DNA of 64,000 nt, from contig VGXU01000007.1 in assembly GCA_016873215.1 (NCBI GenBank), forward strand, positions 1 through 64,000, given 5' to 3'. The notes beneath the pieces were generated by a model that did no database searches, had not been told where the DNA came from, and was given only the letters and a program-made list of their open reading frames with translations. The translations under genes were made by a program, and so were the position numbers. Position 1 is the stretch's first letter. Each line of letters opens with the position of its first letter. This document shows positions 59,467-64,000 of this stretch, piece after piece. The stretch comes from Planctomycetota bacterium. GTDB taxonomy: Bacteria > Planctomycetota > Phycisphaerae > Sedimentisphaerales > Anaerohalosphaeraceae.

Positions 59467-60834
59467 TCAGCGGTTTAAGACACTTTCGGTGAAAATTCTG
59501 GCCCGCTGCTGATAATTTTCGAACATATCCCAGCTAGCGCAGGCGGGGCTCATGAGGACGACGTCTCCGGGGCGGGCCAATTCGCGGCAGATTTTGACGG
59601 CCTGGGGCATCGAGTCGGCTCGGCGCAGGATGACGTTTTTGCCGCCGGCGTTTTGTATGGCGGTTTGGATTTTTTCGGCGGTCTGGCCGAGGAGAACGAC
59701 GGCTTTGACCCGGCGGGCGATGACTTTGCCAAGTTCGTCGAAAGGCAGGTGTTTGTCATAGCCGCCGGCGATGAGGATTTTGGGTTCGTCGACGCCTTCG
59801 AGGGCGGCGATGGCGCTGATGGGAGTGGTGGCTTTGGAGTCGTTGTACCAGCGGATGCCGTTGATTTCGGCGACGAACTGCAGGCGGTCGGGCAGCGATT
59901 GGAAGCTGCCGACGGCGGCGAGGATTCGGTCTTTGGCGAGGCCGAAATGCCAGGCGACTTTCAGTGCGGCGGCCAGATTGGCGCGATTGGCGCGTCCGAC
60001 GAGGGTAAAGACCTTTGCTGTATCCGCAGGGACATCGTCGGGATGGAAGAGGGCGGAAATTCGTCCCGGCTGGGATTTGTATTTTTCGTACCAGCCGCGG
60101 GTAATCGGGTCTTCGGCGTTAAAAATGGAGACGCAGGGGTTATTGGGGCTGCATTTCTGGCTGCTGAAGATGAGTTCTTTGGCGGCGCAATAGGCTTCAA
60201 AGGTGCCGTGGCGGTCGAGGTGGTTGGGCGTCAGGTTGGTGATGACGGCCACCTGCGGTGCGGCGGCGATGCGGCCGAGCTGTTCGATTTGAAAGCTGCT
60301 GAGTTCGAGTACGACGAGGTCGTTGGGCTGGATTTGGTCAAGCATTCCGAGCAGGGGGCGGTCGCCGATGTTGCCGGAAAGCCAGACATTGTTATACGAG
60401 ATATTTTGTTTTTGCCCGGCGCCGACGGACAGGAGGTGATAAATCAGCGAGGTGGTGGTGCTTTTGCCGTTAGAGCCGGTGATGCCGACGATAGGTGCAG
60501 GGCAGAGCAGAAAGAACAATTCCACCTGCGAGGTGATGGTGACGCCGGCCTGATGGGCGGCGGCCAGAAATTTATTGTCCGGCGGTATGGCGGGATTGGC
60601 GATGATGGCGTCGGCGGTTGTGAAATCCTCCATCCGGTGTTCGCCGAGACGATATTCGATGGCAAGGCCTTCGAGCTGCTTGAGGGTTTTGGACAATTCT
60701 TCGGGTTTGGCCAGGTCGGTGGCCAGGACTTTAGCGCCGGCATTGACAGCGAAGACAGCGCTGTCGAGGCCGCCGCCGAAACGTCCAAGCCCCATTACAA
60801 CAACACGCTTACCGACAAGAGAATTGGTTGTCAT
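59467..60834 (-). CDS. murD: UDP-N-acetylmuramoylalanine--D-glutamate ligase
   Basis: The 455-residue protein is MurD: GLGRFGGG N-terminal Rossmann motif, the ATP-binding GITGSNGKSTTTSL, ELSSFQIEQLG, ITNLTPNHLDRHGTFEAY, WYNDSKATTPISAI and GGYDKHLPFDEL. It adds D-glutamate to UDP-MurNAc-L-Ala in peptidoglycan synthesis. Its presence indicates a peptidoglycan wall in this lineage. It is not in a dcw cluster; the flanking genes are PilZ and pyrF. Confidence 0.95.
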   Translation of the reverse strand: MTTNSLVGKRVVVMGLGRFGGGLDSAVFAVNAGAKVLATDLAKPEELSKTLKQLEGLAIEYRLGEHRMEDFTTADAIIANPAIPPDNKFLAAAHQAGVTITSQVELFFLLCPAPIVGITGSNGKSTTTSLIYHLLSVGAGQKQNISYNNVWLSGNIGDRPLLGMLDQIQPNDLVVLELSSFQIEQLGRIAAAPQVAVITNLTPNHLDRHGTFEAYCAAKELIFSSQKCSPNNPCVSIFNAEDPITRGWYEKYKSQPGRISALFHPDDVPADTAKVFTLVGRANRANLAAALKVAWHFGLAKDRILAAVGSFQSLPDRLQFVAEINGIRWYNDSKATTPISAIAALEGVDEPKILIAGGYDKHLPFDELGKVIARRVKAVVLLGQTAEKIQTAIQNAGGKNVILRRADSMPQAVKICRELARPGDVVLMSPACASWDMFENYQQRARIFTESVLNR

Positions 60835-60865
60835 AATTGCTCTGTAGAAAAGATCAAATTATGTC

Positions 60866-60950
60866 GCCCCTTCGGGGCTTAGAGTAAGAAAAGAACCATT
60901 CGTTCCGGGGGTTGCCACCCCCGGCTATTTTATTTGACCCCTTCGGGGTC
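60866..60950. repeat. REP-like cluster of three GC-rich hairpins
   Basis: Three hairpins follow one another: GCCCC-TTC-GGGGC (60866-60878), CCGGGGGT-TGCC-ACCCCCGG (60905-60924), and GACCCC-TTC-GGGGTC (60936-60950). The CCCCTTCGGGG units flank the central one like a REPIN. This type of element is widespread in several bacterial phyla and often associated with RAYT transposases. It also lies between the pyrF stop and the murD start on the same strand, where it may stop pyrF transcription. Confidence 0.75.
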
Positions 60951-61027
60951 TGAAAAATGAAGATTTCTATAATCGAAATTCCAAATATTCAAAACGGTTT
61001 GAATTTTAGATATTGTACCGGATATTT

Positions 61028-61966
61028 TTATTGCATTGCCTTTGAGAGTTCAATTTTGGCGTCGATGGCGGCCTGCTCGATACATTTTTCCCAGTTATCG
61101 CCGAACTGCTGGGCGTACTGCGGATTTTCGTAGGCGTAAATAATGGAGCGTGAGGCATTGATGAGGGCGCCGAGGCCGTCAGGATTGCAGAACCGCACGC
61201 AATCGGCGGCGGTTGCTCCCTGTGAGCCGTAGCCGGGGACGAGCATCCAGCATTTCGGATATTTTTTTCGCAGGGCGGCGGTTTCCTGCGGGCTGGTTCC
61301 GCCGATGACCATGCCGACGTTGCTGTAGCCGGATTTTCCGATGCGGTCGGGCTGAGCGGCGATGTCGCCGACGACGGCGGCCAGTTTTTCATACATTTTC
61401 ATGCCGGAGGCATCCGCGAAATCCTGAATCACGGCGGCGGAAGGGTTACTGGCCCGTACCCAAACGAAGACGCCTTTGCCGTTTTCGAGGGCGGCATCGG
61501 CGAAGGGGAGGATGCCGTCAGCGCCGGCGAAACCATTGACTGTAATGGCGTCGGGGGCGAGGACGGAATCCATGCCGTCAAATTCGGGGTTGACGAGGTG
61601 GGCGTCGGCGTAGCATTCGGCGGTATGGCCGATGTCGCCGCGTTTGACGTCGCCGATGACTTCGATGCCGAGAGCCTCGGCTTCGGAGAGGAGTGAATAG
61701 TATATCTCCAGTCCTTCCCAGAGATATTTTTCAAAATAGGCGATATTGATTTTGACGGCCGGTACAATTGGCGCGACGATTTTGAGTATCCGGGTGGAAA
61801 AATCGAATAAGGAGTCTATCGCCGCGGCCATATCGATTACGCCGTCGCCGCGTTCATCCTGCAGTGAGCGGGGGAGACGTGTATAGACCGGGTCAAGCCC
61901 CACGATGAGAGGAGTATTCTTTTTCTTTACGCTATCCGCGATTCTGTCGCCAAAATGACTTGCCAC
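61028..61966 (-). CDS. pyrF: Orotidine 5'-phosphate decarboxylase (type 2)
   Basis: The 312-residue protein is the long (type 2) PyrF. VGLDP begins near residue 22, AVKINIAYFEKYLWEG at 70-85, and the catalytic DVKRGDIGHTA with D106, K108 and D111. It decarboxylates OMP to UMP. A later VGGTSPQE-like element (VIGGTSPQETA) and the GYGSQGA phosphate loop are present. It is transcribed alone, upstream of the REP-like hairpins. Confidence 0.95.
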   Translation of the reverse strand: MASHFGDRIADSVKKKNTPLIVGLDPVYTRLPRSLQDERGDGVIDMAAAIDSLFDFSTRILKIVAPIVPAVKINIAYFEKYLWEGLEIYYSLLSEAEALGIEVIGDVKRGDIGHTAECYADAHLVNPEFDGMDSVLAPDAITVNGFAGADGILPFADAALENGKGVFVWVRASNPSAAVIQDFADASGMKMYEKLAAVVGDIAAQPDRIGKSGYSNVGMVIGGTSPQETAALRKKYPKCWMLVPGYGSQGATAADCVRFCNPDGLGALINASRSIIYAYENPQYAQQFGDNWEKCIEQAAIDAKIELSKAMQ

Positions 61967-62167
61967 AAGTACACCCTTTCTTTTTTTAATACTGTCGTTT
62001 ACAATAAATTTGTCGTTTCATGAACGGAATACTATAATCGGCGAGGCCGGAACGTGCAAGAAAGATTCTTGTAAATGTAGAAAGATAAAAGAATAATATA
62101 TATATTATTTGCAATACTGCGATACCATTAGTTGAGCTGTCCGGGGAATAATCAGAAAGGAGTCGTT

Positions 62168-64000
62168 ATGGCAGCGTTCGTGGGGTTAATAGTTCTGTTT
62201 GGAATTATTTTGGTCTTTATGGTGCCGGCGTCGTTTATTCTGGCGCTGGTTTGCCTGAACAAAATCAATCAACTGGAACGCCGATTGATTGCGGGTTTGA
62301 GGGAGAAGCCTTTCGTTCCCCCGGCCGGGGTTGAAAATCCGATGCCGGTTTGCGCGGCAGCGCCGACGATGAAGACGGTGGAAACGGCGGCACCTGTTGA
62401 AACAGGCGTGCCGCCGGTGTCGGCGTCGCCGGCCAAGCCGCCGTTCGCGGAGGTGTCGGATATGGCTGCGATTATGGAGAAGTGTTACGAAAAGAAGCCC
62501 GCCCCCGTGCCGGAGACGAAGGCATCGGAATCGCTGGAACAGCTTATTGGTACGCGTGCGATTCTGATTGCCGGCGTGGTATGCGTCATCGCGGCAGTCG
62601 CGTTTTTCCTTAAATTTGCGTATGATAAAATGTGGCTTGGGCCGTGGGCACGGGTGTGTGTGGCTGCCGGGGGCGGGTTGGCGGCGCTGCTGATTGGTGA
62701 AATTACCCGCAGACGCGGTTATGATATTGTTGCCAAGGGGGTAACGGCACTGGGGTTTGCGATCTTGTACGTGGCGGCATTTTCGGCGTATCGTGTGTAT
62801 CATTTGATTGATGCGTTTCCAGCGTTTGCGGCGGCGATTGTAATCACGGCGGCAGCGATGGCTTACGCAGTGGTGCTGGACGAGGTTTTGGCCGCATTTT
62901 TGGCGCTGCTGGGCGGATTCCTGACGCCGGTGATCGTCTCGACGGGCAGGAATATGCCTCATCATCTATTTGGATATGTACTGGTCTTGAGCTGCGGCGC
63001 GATGGCCTGTGCGATGTTTCGGCGATGGCGTGCGGTCAACATAATGGCGTTTATAGGCACATTTCTGCTTTACACGCTGTGGTTTGAGAAGTTCCTGCGG
63101 CCGATCTTGCCGTACGTTCAGGCTCATCAGGATAAAATCCTGGTTGCGAAAGGGTGGCTGGGAGTATTTTTTGTCATTTACCTGACTTTGCCGCTGCTGT
63201 ATGGATTTATCAAAAAAGTGCAGGCTTACGAGGAAGATATTGTATTGCCGGGAGCGGCGGGTGTCGTCTGTTTTTATTATTTATGGACGATGCTGGCGGG
63301 ATTTTTCCGTACGGAACTGGCGATTTTGACGGCGGGGATGGGTATTGTGTACCTTGTGACGGCCGGCACTGCATTCGTCCGCTGCAAAGAAGACCGGAAT
63401 CTGCGGAGGATATTAACGGTGGCCGGAGCAGCATTTATTACCGCGGCGCTGCCGCTGTATTTCAAAGCATACGGTTTGGTCATCGGGTGGACGATCGAGG
63501 CGGTAGTACTGATTGCGGCAGGGGTGATCTACGGCAGCTATTGTGCACAGCTTCTTGGGTTTATTGTGACGGGCCTGAGTTTTGCGGGGCTGTATTGGAT
63601 CGACCGGCATACCGGCGTATTTACGCCTGTCTTTAACGGTATTTTCGGGACATGGATGTTCGCGGCGGCGGGCGTATTTGTCAGTCATTTATTCTATCGA
63701 TGTAAAAAGGAAGTCGAATGGAATCGGTTGCTGAGTGAGATATTTTTTGTCGTTGCGGTTGTGTTTACCACTGCAACGTGCATTATTGAATGGAGGGGGT
63801 ATTGGGAGAGTCAGTTATTAGAGAGAGAGATTTTTAATCTGGTGGTCTTGCAGGGTGTATTGTGCGCGTGGTCTGTGTGTCTTGTTGTGCTGGTGCTCCG
63901 GCCGGTAAGTCCCGGCGGACCATTTTGCCGGACGGTTGCTGCCATTGCTGGCGGAATTGCGGGATTGACCGCCGTCAGCGAGGCCGGAGAATTGTACCGT
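62168..64000 (+). CDS. DUF2339 multi-pass membrane protein (incomplete, runs off the right edge)
   Basis: The frame is open from ATG 62168 (AAAGGAG upstream) to the window end, 611 codons with no stop. An N-terminal membrane helix (about 5-28) is followed by a short coiled coil (LNKINQLERR), a Pro/Ala-rich linker (about 45-115) with an SLEQLIGTRAILIAGVV element, and then about 14 hydrophobic segments. The LGTRWLLxxGxxxLxxG-like start of the membrane part and the FLKFAYDKMWLGPWARV region match DUF2339. The protein is inner-membrane; the function is unknown. Members usually have 800-1000 residues, so roughly a quarter to a third may be missing. Confidence 0.88.
   Translation, partial: MAAFVGLIVLFGIILVFMVPASFILALVCLNKINQLERRLIAGLREKPFVPPAGVENPMPVCAAAPTMKTVETAAPVETGVPPVSASPAKPPFAEVSDMAAIMEKCYEKKPAPVPETKASESLEQLIGTRAILIAGVVCVIAAVAFFLKFAYDKMWLGPWARVCVAAGGGLAALLIGEITRRRGYDIVAKGVTALGFAILYVAAFSAYRVYHLIDAFPAFAAAIVITAAAMAYAVVLDEVLAAFLALLGGFLTPVIVSTGRNMPHHLFGYVLVLSCGAMACAMFRRWRAVNIMAFIGTFLLYTLWFEKFLRPILPYVQAHQDKILVAKGWLGVFFVIYLTLPLLYGFIKKVQAYEEDIVLPGAAGVVCFYYLWTMLAGFFRTELAILTAGMGIVYLVTAGTAFVRCKEDRNLRRILTVAGAAFITAALPLYFKAYGLVIGWTIEAVVLIAAGVIYGSYCAQLLGFIVTGLSFAGLYWIDRHTGVFTPVFNGIFGTWMFAAAGVFVSHLFYRCKKEVEWNRLLSEIFFVVAVVFTTATCIIEWRGYWESQLLEREIFNLVVLQGVLCAWSVCLVVLVLRPVSPGGPFCRTVAAIAGGIAGLTAVSEAGELYR

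Noticed and set aside
59269-59478. 69-codon plus-strand frame between PilZ and murD
   Set aside because: The ribosome binding site is poor and the composition is Arg-rich with no family match; it ends inside murD.
1-64000. CRISPR arrays, complete insertion sequences, rRNA genes, origin-like repeats
   Set aside because: None was seen. Repeats found are short, irregular or hairpin-type, and no cas, transposase or integrase gene was recognised in the window.

Overview
The window looks like the chromosome of a free-living, probably anaerobic Gram-negative bacterium of the Planctomycetota, most likely near the Phycisphaerae / Sedimentisphaerales. This placement is an inference. It rests on the pairing of RNase Y with a YmdB-type phosphoesterase, KDO/LPS genes, a B12-dependent class II ribonucleotide reductase, rubredoxin, an EtfAB/acyl-CoA dehydrogenase operon, DUF1015 and DUF2089 genes, and a protein family with a TGPRTPEGK-type N-terminus that is common in planctomycetes. 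Most of the window is ordinary housekeeping sequence of about 50% GC with short operons on both strands.

Layout. 0-2.15 kb is the end of an AT-rich integrated island: the tail of an unknown gene, a PD-(D/E)XK nuclease-like protein and an excisionase-type HTH gene. It is closed by the 3' half of a tRNA-Arg(UCU), which is the probable att site. 2.2-10.8 kb holds a NUDIX-like protein, rubredoxin, glucose-6-phosphate dehydrogenase, tRNA-Leu(GAG), a DUF2089/SHOCT membrane cassette, RNase D and an aminotransferase-DUF1015 pair. 11.2-20 kb holds two histidine kinases, CYTH and hisI, a flippase-like protein, and an hpf-EIIA-HPr-EI phosphotransfer operon without a sugar permease. 20-26.1 kb holds DUF2344, RNase E/G, and KDO/LPS genes (kdsD, kdsC, an LptC-like protein). 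26.1-32.4 kb, on the minus strand, holds a nitrilase, argC, rpsI-rplM, and nrdJ with a tandem NrdR operator.

32.8-40 kb holds a small membrane protein, a pRiA4b ORF-3-like protein, a short UvrC, an orphan DUF4070 piece, a NUDIX hydrolase, an HTH/pseudo-receiver protein, a long promoter-driven untranslated leader, RNase Y and YmdB. 40-43.4 kb is an AT-rich accessory block with repeats, a secreted protein, an unknown protein, an HtrA-like protease and a fibronectin-type remnant. 43.5-54.4 kb holds etfB-etfA-acyl-CoA dehydrogenase, a HAD phosphatase, dnaG-rpoD, a class II aldolase and a metal-efflux-type permease. 54.4-64 kb holds dus, a repeat-bearing planctomycete family protein, a GH29-derived secreted protein without a catalytic barrel, efp, PilZ, murD, a REP-like hairpin cluster, pyrF and the start of a DUF2339 membrane protein.

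I see no CRISPR array, complete mobile element or recognisable multi-gene defence system. The observations most worth following are the tRNA-fragment island border, the promoter-driven leader before RNase Y, the DUF1015-aminotransferase pair, the bifurcation-type EtfB motif, the tandem NrdR boxes, and the two families of spreading repeats.
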